Notes under the pieces: model-generated
The model's database searches: none
Told to the model about the DNA's origin: nothing
The model's input: only the letters and a program-made list of their open reading frames with translations
Shown: positions 6,614 to 14,605 of the stretch, one piece after another
Position numbering within the stretch: the first letter of the stretch is position 1
How the letters are laid out: every line of letters starts with the position of its first letter
Source: Syntrophomonadaceae bacterium
GTDB lineage: Bacteria > Bacillota > Dethiobacteria > DTU022
NCBI GenBank assembly: GCA_007127255.1
Contig: SKZS01000132.1
Coordinates: 1 to 20,550, forward strand
Direction of reading: 5' to 3'
DNA length: 20,550 nt
Translations under genes and position numbers: made by a program

Positions 6614-9600
6614 TTTTTACTCTCCCCGGCAATCAAATTATCTTCTATCTTTAGCGACATCAGCCTGGAAACACCGGGTTCGGGCATGGTTACTCCATAT
6701 AAAACTTCTGCTTCTTCCATGGTCCTTTTACGGTGAGTAATGAGGATGAACTGGGCCTGCTGAACAGTCTGCTTTAAGAACCTGGTAAATCGAGCCAGGT
6801 TAGCGTCATCCAGCGTTGATTCTACTTCGTCCAAAAGGTAAAAGGGCGCCGGTTTGAAGCGCAAAATAGCGAAAACAAGAGCGATAGCGGTTAACACCTT
6901 CTCTCCTGCTGACAGGAGAGTAATATTCTGCAGCTTTTTCCCCGGCGGCTGAGCAACAATTTCAATGCCCGATTCCAGCATATTGTCGGGATCGGTTAAA
7001 CTAAGAAATACTTTACCGCCCTCGAAAAGCTCTTCAAAAGTTTTTTTGAAATTACCATTAATAGTTTCGAATGCACTTTCGAAATAGTATTCCATACGCT
7101 GATCTATTTCGGCTAATACTTTTTTCAGGGAAGCTTCTCCTTTTTGCAAATCGTCCTTTTGTTCTTTGAGAAAATTTATCCTCTCTTCAAGCCTTTCCAG
7201 TTCATCTATAGCGCCCAGGTTAACTTCCCCGAGAGCTTCAATATCCTCTTTTAAATTGTCGACTAAAATCTTGCTTTCTTCCGGCTTATAATCATCATCA
7301 AGCATCACGAGGTCAAGATTTCGAAACTGTTCCCGGAAACGCATTTCCTGGTAATTTATTTCGGTTTGGAGTCTGCTCTGTTCAACTGAAAGCTGCCTTT
7401 CCCGTTTCTCCTGTCGGGACAGTTGATTCTGTCGGCGGCGTCCTTTTTCCTCTAGTTCAATCAAGCCGGCTTCAGATTGGCCAAGCTGCTGGCTCACTTT
7501 TTCCAGTTCAGGAATTAATGCTGCTTTTTCGTTATAGAATTGCTCGATATCGGCACTGATACGCTGCTGAGCCTGTTTATTTTCTTCCAGGTCTTTCTGC
7601 CGCTGCTCGCAATCGTTATTTTTTTCCTGTTTTTCAGTCGCAGGCAGTTTAATGTTATTGTCAATTTCTTCAATTCGGTTGGCAAGAGAGTCACATTGCT
7701 CTTTGTATGAGCTTATTTTAACTAAAACTTCAGTAATGTTTTTCTCCAGTGAATTTTTTTCTTCCAGGTACTGCCTGTACTCTTCCTTAATGCCGGTTAG
7801 TTCATTTTCAAGGCTTTCGATATCTTCTGTGCACTTTTCTATTTCCTCGCCAAGTTTATCAAGCCTCTGTTTTAATTCTGCTTCTTCAGATTCCAGTTCA
7901 CACAAATTTTTGGATGCTGCTTTCAGTCGGTCTTCATAGCTGCCGGCTTCACGTTTGATTTCTTCAGATCTTTTCTGCAGATCACCAAGTTTTTCTTCAA
8001 GGCTGCGTTTTATAGTATCAGCTTCCGCTGCTTCTCTTTCCGCTTCGGCAAGATTTTTTTTCTCCTGCTCGAGCACAGCCTCATCTTTACTGATTAATTT
8101 AATCAAACTATTTTTCTGATTTTGAAGTTCTTCTATTTCTTTCCGTCTGCCAAGTGGCATCCCGGCATTACGTTTAGGCAGGCTGCCGCCCCTTATTATG
8201 CCTCCCGGATTAATCATTTCACCGTCAAGCGTTACCACCCTGCAGCTGTATTTAATATAACGGGCAGCATTAGAGGCGTCTTCCAGGTTTTGGCATACAA
8301 GAATAGCTGCCATGAGATAATCAACAGCTTTTTTGTAAGCAGGATCTGCTGTAACCAGCTCCGATGCTTTACCAATTACTCCTTTAAGATCGCGCCATCC
8401 ACTGTGCCTTTCAAGCGGATCGGCGCCACGTTGAAGAATATCAAGCGGTAAAAAAGTAGCCCAGCCGCGGTTATTTTCCTTGAGGTAGCGGATTGCTTCC
8501 TGGACAGATTTTTCGGTTTCGGCAACCACATACTGCATGGCACTGCCAAGTGATGATTCAACGGCCTGTACATACTGCCCTTCAACGGAAATCAAATCTG
8601 CTACCGGACCAATCATCCCGGGCAGTTTTGAGCGGGCCTGCATTACCTCTTTTACTCCCCGGTAATAACCGGATAGGGCTGAATCCTGCTCCTGCAGTAA
8701 GTTTAAACGACTGTTTATACCATGTAAGTTTTCCTTTTTCTGCTGCAGCTCTGTGACTGCTTTTTCCAAAGACTTTCTGGCCCCCTGTTCACCGGAAGCT
8801 TTCTTCCCCGCTTCTGTCTCAGCAGAAGCAATTTGATTCTGCAGCTCTACTTTTTCTTTTTCTACATTGCTGGCGGTTTCTTTCAAACCGGCTGCTTTCT
8901 CCTGTAATACTTTTTCTTCTTCCTTGTGAGTTTGTTTTTGATCCTGCAGCCGTTCCAGGCGCCGCTTCAATTCTTCGATTGTTGATGCAACAGCTTCCTT
9001 ACGGGCTGCGGTTCTATATATTTCTTCCTGCCTTTTCTCCACTTCACCGGCCAGGGCGCTTGCTTCATGCTCTGAAAGCTTCGCCCTTAAATTTTCAAGC
9101 TCTCTATTTAAATGCTCCAGGCTTTCTTTCTTTTCCAGAAGATCTGCTTCTGCTCTTTTCTTTTGTTCTGCATATTCTTCTATTAACAGTTCCAGCTGCT
9201 TAACTCTCTGCCTGCTTTGCTCGATCTGCTCCAGAAAACGATTTTCTCTTTCGAAAAGAAGCTTCTGCTCACTTTCCCGCTGTTCCAGTTTACGCGATAT
9301 TTCGTTTAATTTCTGTTCCAACTCCTTCTTAGCAAGCTGCTGATCCTGGAGCTGATTTTTTAAATCCTGGATTTCTTTTTCATGCAAGCCTCCCTGGGCA
9401 GCAGAAGATAGCAGGGCATCATTTACAGTCTGAAGCTGTTTGTTTACTTTATTTAAATGATCACGTGATTGCTGCAAATGGTAAGAAAGGAGTTTCTTTT
9501 CCTGTTCTTCCATACGCTGCTGCAATAACCGGTACTGGCGGGTTACCTCAGCCTGTTCCTGAAGAGGCTCAACCTGGGTTTCAAGTTCATATATAAGATC

Positions 9601-10176
9601 CTGGACCCGAATCAGGTTTTCCCTGGTTTCATCCAGGCGGCGCCTGGCCTCTTTCTTACGCATCTTATATTTTAGAATACCTGCAGCTTCTTCAAATATT
9701 TCGCGGCGCTCTTCAGGACGGCTGTTTATTATTTCATCGACCCGGCCCTGGCCAATTACCGAATAAACATCTTTACCAAGACCTGTATCTATAAAAAGCT
9801 CGTTTATATCTTTCAGCCTGCAGGGAGATTTATTAATATAGTATTCACTGTCACCAGTACGAAAGAGGCGCCTGGCAATAGTTACTTCATCATAATCAAC
9901 ATTGAGAAATTCCCCTGCTCCATCAAAAGTAAGTGAAACTTCAGCAAAGTTTAGAGCTTTACGGCTTTCGCTGCCTGAAAAGATAATTTCTTCCATACGT
10001 GTTCCCCGCAAAGATTTAACACTTTGCTCACCCAGGGCCCAGCGCACTGCATCAACCAGGTTGCTTTTACCGCAACCATTGGGACCGATTACTGCTGTAA
10101 TTCCCGGGCTAAGACAAAGCTCAGATTTTTCAGCAAAAGATTTGAATCCAAAAAGCTCCATTCTTTTTAAATACAC
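6610..10176 (-). CDS. smc: Chromosome segregation protein SMC, with atypical ABC signature
   Basis: 1188 aa, full family length. SMC forms the condensin-like Smc-ScpAB complex that organises and resolves chromosomes. The Walker A motif GPNGCGKSN is at 31-39, the Q-loop VIGQGRVDE near 140-148, two coiled coils flank a hinge at roughly 515-675 (GMIGPVADLISVEGQY to the glycine-rich INPGGIIRGGSL), and the C-terminal head has Walker B FYLLDEVE (Asp1116, Glu1117). The signature reads LLSAGEKVLTA: Ala1090 (codon GCA) replaces the first Gly of LSGGE, and the D-loop is STLDD where AALDE is usual. GTG at 10176 is chosen because AGGAG lies 9 bases upstream and MYLKRMELFGFKSF matches the family N-terminus. 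The gene order is rnc-spoVS-smc-ftsY, and smc is coupled to ftsY by a 4-base overlap. Confidence 0.98.
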   Translation of the reverse strand: MYLKRMELFGFKSFAEKSELCLSPGITAVIGPNGCGKSNLVDAVRWALGEQSVKSLRGTRMEEIIFSGSESRKALNFAEVSLTFDGAGEFLNVDYDEVTIARRLFRTGDSEYYINKSPCRLKDINELFIDTGLGKDVYSVIGQGRVDEIINSRPEERREIFEEAAGILKYKMRKKEARRRLDETRENLIRVQDLIYELETQVEPLQEQAEVTRQYRLLQQRMEEQEKKLLSYHLQQSRDHLNKVNKQLQTVNDALLSSAAQGGLHEKEIQDLKNQLQDQQLAKKELEQKLNEISRKLEQRESEQKLLFERENRFLEQIEQSRQRVKQLELLIEEYAEQKKRAEADLLEKKESLEHLNRELENLRAKLSEHEASALAGEVEKRQEEIYRTAARKEAVASTIEELKRRLERLQDQKQTHKEEEKVLQEKAAGLKETASNVEKEKVELQNQIASAETEAGKKASGEQGARKSLEKAVTELQQKKENLHGINSRLNLLQEQDSALSGYYRGVKEVMQARSKLPGMIGPVADLISVEGQYVQAVESSLGSAMQYVVAETEKSVQEAIRYLKENNRGWATFLPLDILQRGADPLERHSGWRDLKGVIGKASELVTADPAYKKAVDYLMAAILVCQNLEDASNAARYIKYSCRVVTLDGEMINPGGIIRGGSLPKRNAGMPLGRRKEIEELQNQKNSLIKLISKDEAVLEQEKKNLAEAEREAAEADTIKRSLEEKLGDLQKRSEEIKREAGSYEDRLKAASKNLCELESEEAELKQRLDKLGEEIEKCTEDIESLENELTGIKEEYRQYLEEKNSLEKNITEVLVKISSYKEQCDSLANRIEEIDNNIKLPATEKQEKNNDCEQRQKDLEENKQAQQRISADIEQFYNEKAALIPELEKVSQQLGQSEAGLIELEEKGRRRQNQLSRQEKRERQLSVEQSRLQTEINYQEMRFREQFRNLDLVMLDDDYKPEESKILVDNLKEDIEALGEVNLGAIDELERLEERINFLKEQKDDLQKGEASLKKVLAEIDQRMEYYFESAFETINGNFKKTFEELFEGGKVFLSLTDPDNMLESGIEIVAQPPGKKLQNITLLSAGEKVLTAIALVFAILRFKPAPFYLLDEVESTLDDANLARFTRFLKQTVQQAQFILITHRKRTMEEAEVLYGVTMPEPGVSRLMSLKIEDNLIAGESKK
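6901..6920. repeat. Perfect inverted repeat inside smc signature codons
   Basis: Two 8-base arms (CTCTCCTG and CAGGAGAG) are separated by a 4-base loop CTGA. The repeat lies entirely in coding sequence and covers the codons for the LLSAGE signature of SMC. Any role is unknown; it may be chance shaped by codon choice. Confidence 0.7.
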
Positions 10177-10201
10177 AAGCAAAAACTCCTAAATAAAAGG
10201 T

Positions 10202-10230
10202 ATGGGACAAGGGGACAGGTCCCTTGTCCG
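10202..10230 (+). repeat. REP-like hairpin repeat, copy 1 (between spoVS and smc)
   Basis: A 29-base element whose arms GGACAAGGG (10205-10213) and CCCTTGTCC (10221-10229) pair perfectly around the loop GACAGGT. About 24 of 29 positions match copy 2 at 10572-10600, which lies in the opposite orientation. No U-tract follows on the minus strand, so it is a poor intrinsic terminator. It resembles the dispersed palindromes called REP elements in other bacteria; membership of a genomic family cannot be tested here. Confidence 0.75.
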
Positions 10231-10237
10231 GATATTA

Positions 10238-10513
10238 TTATAAATGCGGCCTATGCCGCGGCGCTACACTAATCTTTATTGCAGTTCTTTGCTCATCGTT
10301 TATTGCAATTTCAACAAAAGATGGGATCATCACAAGGTTAATACCGTTAGGAGCTACATATCCCCTGGCAATGGCAACAGCTTTGACAGCCTGGTTTACC
10401 GCCCCTGCTCCAACCGCCTGTAATTCAACTGCCCCGTCTTTTCTGATTACTGCAGCTAAAGCTCCGGCCAGAGCTTTAGTTTTCGAAGAAGATGATACTT
10501 TTAATATCTCCAT
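10238..10513 (-). CDS. spoVS: Stage V sporulation protein S (SpoVS)
   Basis: 91 aa, close to the usual 86. SpoVS is a small Alba-like protein that influences the progress of sporulation in Bacillus; its molecular target is not well defined. Family signatures are obvious: MEILKVSSSSKTKALAGALAA at the N-terminus, then GAVELQAVGAGAVNQAVKAVAIARGYVAPNG, and ERTAIKISV near the end. The last residues (RHRPHL) extend a little beyond the family. The ATG at 10513 gives the family N-terminus but its ribosome binding site is poor: GGGAGGAG lies about 14-16 bases upstream and better serves an out-of-frame ATG. An in-frame reading to 10600 would translate the hairpin repeat and is rejected. It interrupts the usual rnc-smc adjacency and is flanked by inverted copies of a hairpin repeat. 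Confidence 0.95.
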   Translation of the reverse strand: MEILKVSSSSKTKALAGALAAVIRKDGAVELQAVGAGAVNQAVKAVAIARGYVAPNGINLVMIPSFVEIAINDEQRTAIKISVAPRHRPHL

Positions 10514-10571
10514 AATTCTCAGACATGCTCCTCCCGAGCCGGATAGGACTTCAGGTTTACCAGCCTTTTTA

Positions 10572-10600
10572 GGGGCAGGAGACCTGTCCCCTTGCCCCAT
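10572..10600 (-). repeat. REP-like hairpin repeat, copy 2 (between rnc and spoVS)
   Basis: Inverted relative to copy 1. Read on the minus strand it shares 19 of the first 20 bases with copy 1 and keeps the loop GACAGGT. Where copy 1 has an A-T pair (positions 6 and 26 of the element) this copy has G-C, a compensatory change; one A-C mismatch and one possible G-T pair also differ. It lies 10 bases after the rnc stop and 58 bases before the spoVS ATG. No U-tract follows. Confidence 0.75.
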
Positions 10601-10609
10601 TTTATTCAG

Positions 10610-11305
10610 TTAAGGGGTCAGTTTGCTCCAGGCTACTTTTGCTGCTGCCTGTTCAGCCTCCTTTTTACTGCGACCCCAACCCTTCCCAACAGGTTCATTA
10701 ATCATAAGCACTTCCGCCTCAAATTCCTTGCTATGATCGGGACCGCTTTCATCAACTATCCGGTAAGAAGGGGTAACTGAAAAACGGGCCTGTGAAAACT
10801 CCTGCAGCAGTGTTTTGTAATCTCGCCGCAGGACCCCTTCCTGGAGTTCCTGTAAAATTGGCTTATAAAGCTCAAGAACATACTGCCTGCACTTTTCCAG
10901 TCCAATATCCAGGTAAAGAGCACCAATTAGAGCTTCTACCGTATCGCCTAACAGCGAAGGACGGGTTGAACCGCCACTTATAATCTCCCCTTTCCCGAGG
11001 AGAATGTACTGGCTAATATTTAACTCGAAAGCAAGACGGGCTAAAGAAGCTTCGCATACCAGATCTGCACGCAGCTTGGTAAGCTTGCCCTCGGACAGTT
11101 TGGGGTAAGCCTCGAAAAGGTAATCACTTACTATCAACTCAAGAACAGCATCACCAAGGAACTCCAGCCGCTCATTATTATTACGGCGCTTTCCTCTTTC
11201 ATGAGCGAAAGAAGTATGGGTCAAGGCCTGCTCGTAAAATTTAATATCTTTTATTTCCCAGCCGATAGTGTCGAGGAATTTCCTAATTCTATCGGACCAA
11301 TCCAT
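10610..11305 (-). CDS. rnc: Ribonuclease III
   Basis: 231 aa double-strand-specific endonuclease that processes rRNA precursors and structured mRNAs. The catalytic domain has the signature NNERLEFLGDAVLEL (about 43-57) with Glu48 and Asp52, and the second acidic pair Asp121 and Glu124 in LLGDTVEALIGALYLD. A double-stranded RNA-binding domain follows (about 156-230, DYKTLLQEFSQ to KKEAEQAAAKVAW). ATG at 11305 is preferred because AGAGGA lies 6 bases upstream; another ATG at 11311 abuts that site directly. It lies 21 bases after fabF. The usual downstream neighbour smc is displaced by spoVS. Confidence 0.97.
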   Translation of the reverse strand: MDWSDRIRKFLDTIGWEIKDIKFYEQALTHTSFAHERGKRRNNNERLEFLGDAVLELIVSDYLFEAYPKLSEGKLTKLRADLVCEASLARLAFELNISQYILLGKGEIISGGSTRPSLLGDTVEALIGALYLDIGLEKCRQYVLELYKPILQELQEGVLRRDYKTLLQEFSQARFSVTPSYRIVDESGPDHSKEFEAEVLMINEPVGKGWGRSKKEAEQAAAKVAWSKLTP

Positions 11306-11326
11306 TGACATTCCTCTTTTAATGGT

Positions 11327-12565
11327 TTAGGGCAGGAATTTTTTAATAACAAGAGTAGCATTTGTCCCACCAAAACCGAACGAGTTAGAGATAGCCAGAT
11401 TGACTGAACCTTCCCTGGCCTGATTAGGTACATAATCAAGATCACATTCAGGATCAGGATTATCGTAATTAATAGTCGGATGAATTACCTGGTTCTGAAT
11501 GATCAATAAAGTAGCTATAAGTTCAATTGCCCCTGCAGCGCCTAAAAGATGCCCGGTCATCGATTTGGTAGAACTGATCGCCATTTTGTAAGCATGCTTG
11601 CCAAAAAGATTTTTTATCGCCATCGTTTCTATTTTGTCGTTAAACTCAGTAGATGTCCCGTGGGCATTAATATAATCTATACCATTTACTTCTACTCCAG
11701 CGCTTTTCAAAGCTTTTTGCATACTTAAAAAAGCTCCTTTACCATCAGGATCAGGAGCAGTCATGTGATAAGCGTCGCCTGACATGCCGTACCCGACAAT
11801 TTCACCATATATATCAGCTCCCCTGGCAAGAGCATGATCGAGGGTTTCCATAACAACAACACCCGCTCCTTCGCCCATTACAAAACCATCACGTTCCAGG
11901 TCAAATGGACGGGAAGCCTTCTCCGGCTGATCATTGCGGGTAGACAGGGCACGCGCAGCGGAAAAACCGGAAAATGCCAGGTGGCTTATAGCTGCTTCAG
12001 CGCCACCAGCCAGCATTATTTCAGCATCACCCCGCCCTATAATATGCCAGGCATCACCCACAGCGTGGGTCGATGTAGCACAGGCTGTTACAACAGTGGA
12101 GTTCGGGCCGTGCAGGCCGAGAAGAATAGATATATAACCGGATGCCATATTGGCTATTAAGGCCGGCACTAAAAACGGGCTGACCCGGCGCGGCCCTTTT
12201 TCAGCCAAAACTTTAAGTTGTTCCTCGATAGTTTGGATACCGCCTATACCGGAACCAACCAGGACACCAACTTCATCTTTATTAAGATTAACGTTGTCCA
12301 AACCGGAGTCAGACCATGCTTTTAAAGCCGCTGCAACCCCGAGCTGGGTATAGCGATCAACCCTTTTTGCTTCCTTTTTATCCATATGCAGAAAGGGATC
12401 AAAATCTTTTATCTCACCCGCAATTCGACAGGGATACTGGCTGACATCAAAACTTTCAACGGCAGAAATTCCGCTTTTTCCGCTAATGATATTATTCCAA
12501 AATGTAACCTTGTCAGAGCCGATAGGTGATTCAAGACCGATCCCGGTAATTACTACTCTTCGCAC
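11327..12565 (-). CDS. fabF: 3-oxoacyl-ACP synthase II
   Basis: 412 aa condensing enzyme that elongates acyl-ACP with malonyl-ACP. The catalytic triad is complete: Cys162 in VVTACATSTHA, His302 in INAHGTSTEFND and His339 in KSMTGHLLGAAGA, with Lys334 four residues after Ser; spacing equals that of the E. coli enzyme. The C-terminal SFGFGGTNATLV motif is present. The start is GTG at 12565 with GAGGTG 5 bases upstream; the overlapping ATG at 12567 is out of frame. The gene lies 20 bases after acpP and closes the fatty acid block before rnc. Confidence 0.98.
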   Translation of the reverse strand: MRRVVITGIGLESPIGSDKVTFWNNIISGKSGISAVESFDVSQYPCRIAGEIKDFDPFLHMDKKEAKRVDRYTQLGVAAALKAWSDSGLDNVNLNKDEVGVLVGSGIGGIQTIEEQLKVLAEKGPRRVSPFLVPALIANMASGYISILLGLHGPNSTVVTACATSTHAVGDAWHIIGRGDAEIMLAGGAEAAISHLAFSGFSAARALSTRNDQPEKASRPFDLERDGFVMGEGAGVVVMETLDHALARGADIYGEIVGYGMSGDAYHMTAPDPDGKGAFLSMQKALKSAGVEVNGIDYINAHGTSTEFNDKIETMAIKNLFGKHAYKMAISSTKSMTGHLLGAAGAIELIATLLIIQNQVIHPTINYDNPDPECDLDYVPNQAREGSVNLAISNSFGFGGTNATLVIKKFLP

Positions 12566-12585
12566 ATTTTCACCTCAAAAGCCAA

Positions 12586-12813
12586 CTATACTTTTGACTC
12601 GATATACTTAACTACATCGCCTACTGAATTGATATTCTCAATTTCTTGATCGGAAATTTCCAGGTCAAACTCTTCTTCCAAAGCCATAACCAGTTCCACA
12701 ATATCCAGGGAATCAGCATCAATGTCTTCAAAAGTTGTCTCTTTTGATAGCTTGTCGACCGCTACTTCCAGCTGATCGGCAATAATATCCTTTACCTTAC
12801 TCTCAACGCTCAC
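12586..12813 (-). CDS. acpP: Acyl carrier protein
   Basis: 75 aa, small and strongly acidic. Holo-ACP carries fatty acyl intermediates on 4'-phosphopantetheine; the attachment residue is Ser35 in DADSLDIVELVMALEEEF, a near-consensus motif. GTG at 12813 is chosen because AGGAGG (12821-12826) lies 7 bases upstream; a longer in-frame reading to 12837 would translate the ribosome binding site. It sits between fabG and fabF, the order also found in E. coli. Confidence 0.97.
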   Translation of the reverse strand: MSVESKVKDIIADQLEVAVDKLSKETTFEDIDADSLDIVELVMALEEEFDLEISDQEIENINSVGDVVKYIESKV

Positions 12814-12866
12814 CAATCCACCTCCTCTCAACGGCATCTATAGTCTATCACTAGATTGACAGCATG

Positions 12867-13610
12867 TCACATAGAAAGATTTCCATCAACCGAAATTACC
12901 TGGCCGGTTATATAACCAGCAGATGATGCCAGGAATAAAATAACCTCGGCAACTTCTTGCGGCTTGCCCAGGCGGCCAAGAGCAATTCTTGATAAAACCT
13001 GTTCCTTCATTTCGTCCGAAAGCACGTCGGTCATCTCTGTTTCAATAAAACCGGGAGCAACTGCATTCACGGTGATATCCCGTGAACCAAGTTCCTTGGC
13101 CAATGTTTTACTAAAAGCAATTACACCGCCTTTAGATGCGGCATAATTCGCCTGGCCGCTGTTTCCATGTATTCCAGCTACAGAAGCTACATTTATAATC
13201 CTGCCGCCGCTTTTTTGTTTAAGCAGTGGCCTCAATATCGCCCGACAGCAATTGTATACTCCGTTTAAATTGGTGTCGATTACTTCCTGCCATTCTTCCG
13301 TTTTCATCCTGGCTAGCAGATTATCGCGAGTTATCCCCGCATTATTTACAAGTATATCAATTCTCTTAAAATGATCAACAGCGCTCTTGATTAAATTTTC
13401 ACACTGGCTGTAATCGGAAACATCAGCCCTGACCACCAGGGCTGAACCGCCAAAACCTTCAATTTCTTTTTTTACCGCTTCCGCAGCAGCTTCGTTGCTG
13501 CTGTAGTTTATTACAACAGCTGCCCCTGCGCGGGCCAGTGATAAAGTTGTAGCCCGACCAATTCCCCTCGAGGCTCCAGTTACCAGGGCAGTTTTACCGG
13601 TTAAGTCCAT
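12867..13610 (-). CDS. fabG: 3-oxoacyl-ACP reductase
   Basis: 247 aa short-chain dehydrogenase that reduces 3-oxoacyl-ACP with NADPH. Cofactor motif TGASRGIG is at 11-18, NNAG at 89-92, and the catalytic set is Ser143, Tyr156 and Lys160 (NYAASKGG). The C-terminal VAPGFIETEMT and YITGQVISVDGNLSM segments are typical FabG. ATG at 13610 is preferred because AAGGTG lies 6 bases upstream; GTG 13619 and ATG 13616 fall within that site. Position between fabD and acpP supports the fatty acid role over a generic dehydrogenase. Confidence 0.97.
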   Translation of the reverse strand: MDLTGKTALVTGASRGIGRATTLSLARAGAAVVINYSSNEAAAEAVKKEIEGFGGSALVVRADVSDYSQCENLIKSAVDHFKRIDILVNNAGITRDNLLARMKTEEWQEVIDTNLNGVYNCCRAILRPLLKQKSGGRIINVASVAGIHGNSGQANYAASKGGVIAFSKTLAKELGSRDITVNAVAPGFIETEMTDVLSDEMKEQVLSRIALGRLGKPQEVAEVILFLASSAGYITGQVISVDGNLSM

Positions 13611-13644
13611 GATCATCACCTTTCCATTGATCCTCTTTAAAACT

Positions 13645-14565
13645 TTAATCTATCAACTGATCGATATCTTCTTTTTCTTCAATCGATTTGATTTCCAGTT
13701 CGGGGGCAATTCGTTTCATCATCCTGCTCAGTGAATTGCCAGGGCCCAGGCCGATAAATGAATCGATACCTTCAGCAATCAGGGTACGCATTGACTGCTC
13801 CCATAAAATAGGATTGCTAACCTGGTTGACCAGGTTAGCTTTTATTTGTTCCGGATTTGCAGCTAATTTGCCTGTAACATTAAAAACTAACGGAACGGCA
13901 GGCTCTTTAATCAATATTTTATTCAGTTCCCCGGCAAGCCTTTCTTCAACAGGCTGCAGTAATGCACAATGGAAGGGCGCGCTGACTTTTAACTCTGTCA
14001 CTTTTTTGGCCCCGGCTTCCCTGGCCAGGTTGATCGCCTTGTTAACAGCTGCTGTTTGGCCGGAAATAACAATTTGTCCCGGACAGTTATAGTTTGCCGG
14101 TGTAACCAGCCCTTCCGAACCGGCTTCACGACAAACCTGCTCAACCAGGTCATGCGAAAGACCCATTATGGCAGCCATGGAACCGTCTCCCTCGGAAACC
14201 GCTTCCTGCATATATATCCCCCGCTTCTGAACCAGCGGTAAAGCATCTTCAAAGGAGAGGGACCCGGCAGCTACCAGGGCGCTGTACTCTCCAAGGCTAA
14301 GACCTGCCATAGCAGACGGCGTATAAGCAGATTTTTCAAGAACACGAAACATAGCCACACTAACTGTTAAAATAGCCGGCTGGGTATATTCAGTCATTTG
14401 TAACTTGCTTTCCGGACCATTAAAAACCATATCCAGAAATTCAGAACCAAGGACACCTGCCGCTTGATCGAATACAGCACGGGCTTCTGGAAAGCTTTCA
14501 TAAAAATCGCGGCCCATACCAACATATTGTGCCCCCTGGCCGGGGAAAAGAAAAGCAGTTTTCAT
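13645..14565 (-). CDS. fabD: Malonyl-CoA-ACP transacylase
   Basis: 306 aa enzyme that loads malonate from malonyl-CoA onto ACP. Family motifs: FLFPGQGAQYVGMG at the N-terminus, nucleophile Ser90 in GLSLGEYSA, Arg115 in QKRG, and His199 in APFHCALL; positions agree with the E. coli enzyme within two residues. The C-terminal GPGNSLSRM loop is present. ATG at 14565 is chosen with GGAG 9 bases upstream; a reading to 14580 adds five residues outside the family. It lies about 40 bases after fabH. Confidence 0.97.
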   Translation of the reverse strand: MKTAFLFPGQGAQYVGMGRDFYESFPEARAVFDQAAGVLGSEFLDMVFNGPESKLQMTEYTQPAILTVSVAMFRVLEKSAYTPSAMAGLSLGEYSALVAAGSLSFEDALPLVQKRGIYMQEAVSEGDGSMAAIMGLSHDLVEQVCREAGSEGLVTPANYNCPGQIVISGQTAAVNKAINLAREAGAKKVTELKVSAPFHCALLQPVEERLAGELNKILIKEPAVPLVFNVTGKLAANPEQIKANLVNQVSNPILWEQSMRTLIAEGIDSFIGLGPGNSLSRMMKRIAPELEIKSIEEKEDIDQLID

Positions 14566-14605
14566 CGGGATCAGCTCCAAACTATATTACAGTTTTTCTG
14601 CTTTA

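Noticed and set aside
10202..10230. Hairpin downstream of spoVS as an intrinsic terminator
   Set aside because: No U-tract follows on the transcribed strand, and the inverted second copy points to a repeat element.
10514..10600. N-terminally extended spoVS starting at ATG 10600
   Set aside because: The extra 29 residues are translated from the hairpin repeat and have no counterpart in SpoVS; MEILKVS is the family start.
10224..10613. 129-codon plus-strand open frame over spoVS
   Set aside because: It is antisense to a clear SpoVS gene, has no ribosome binding site, and resembles no family; it is a shadow frame.
12857..12869. TGACA-GCA-TGTCA inverted repeat at the fabG stop
   Set aside because: Only 5-base arms overlapping the stop codon, with no U-tract; likely chance.
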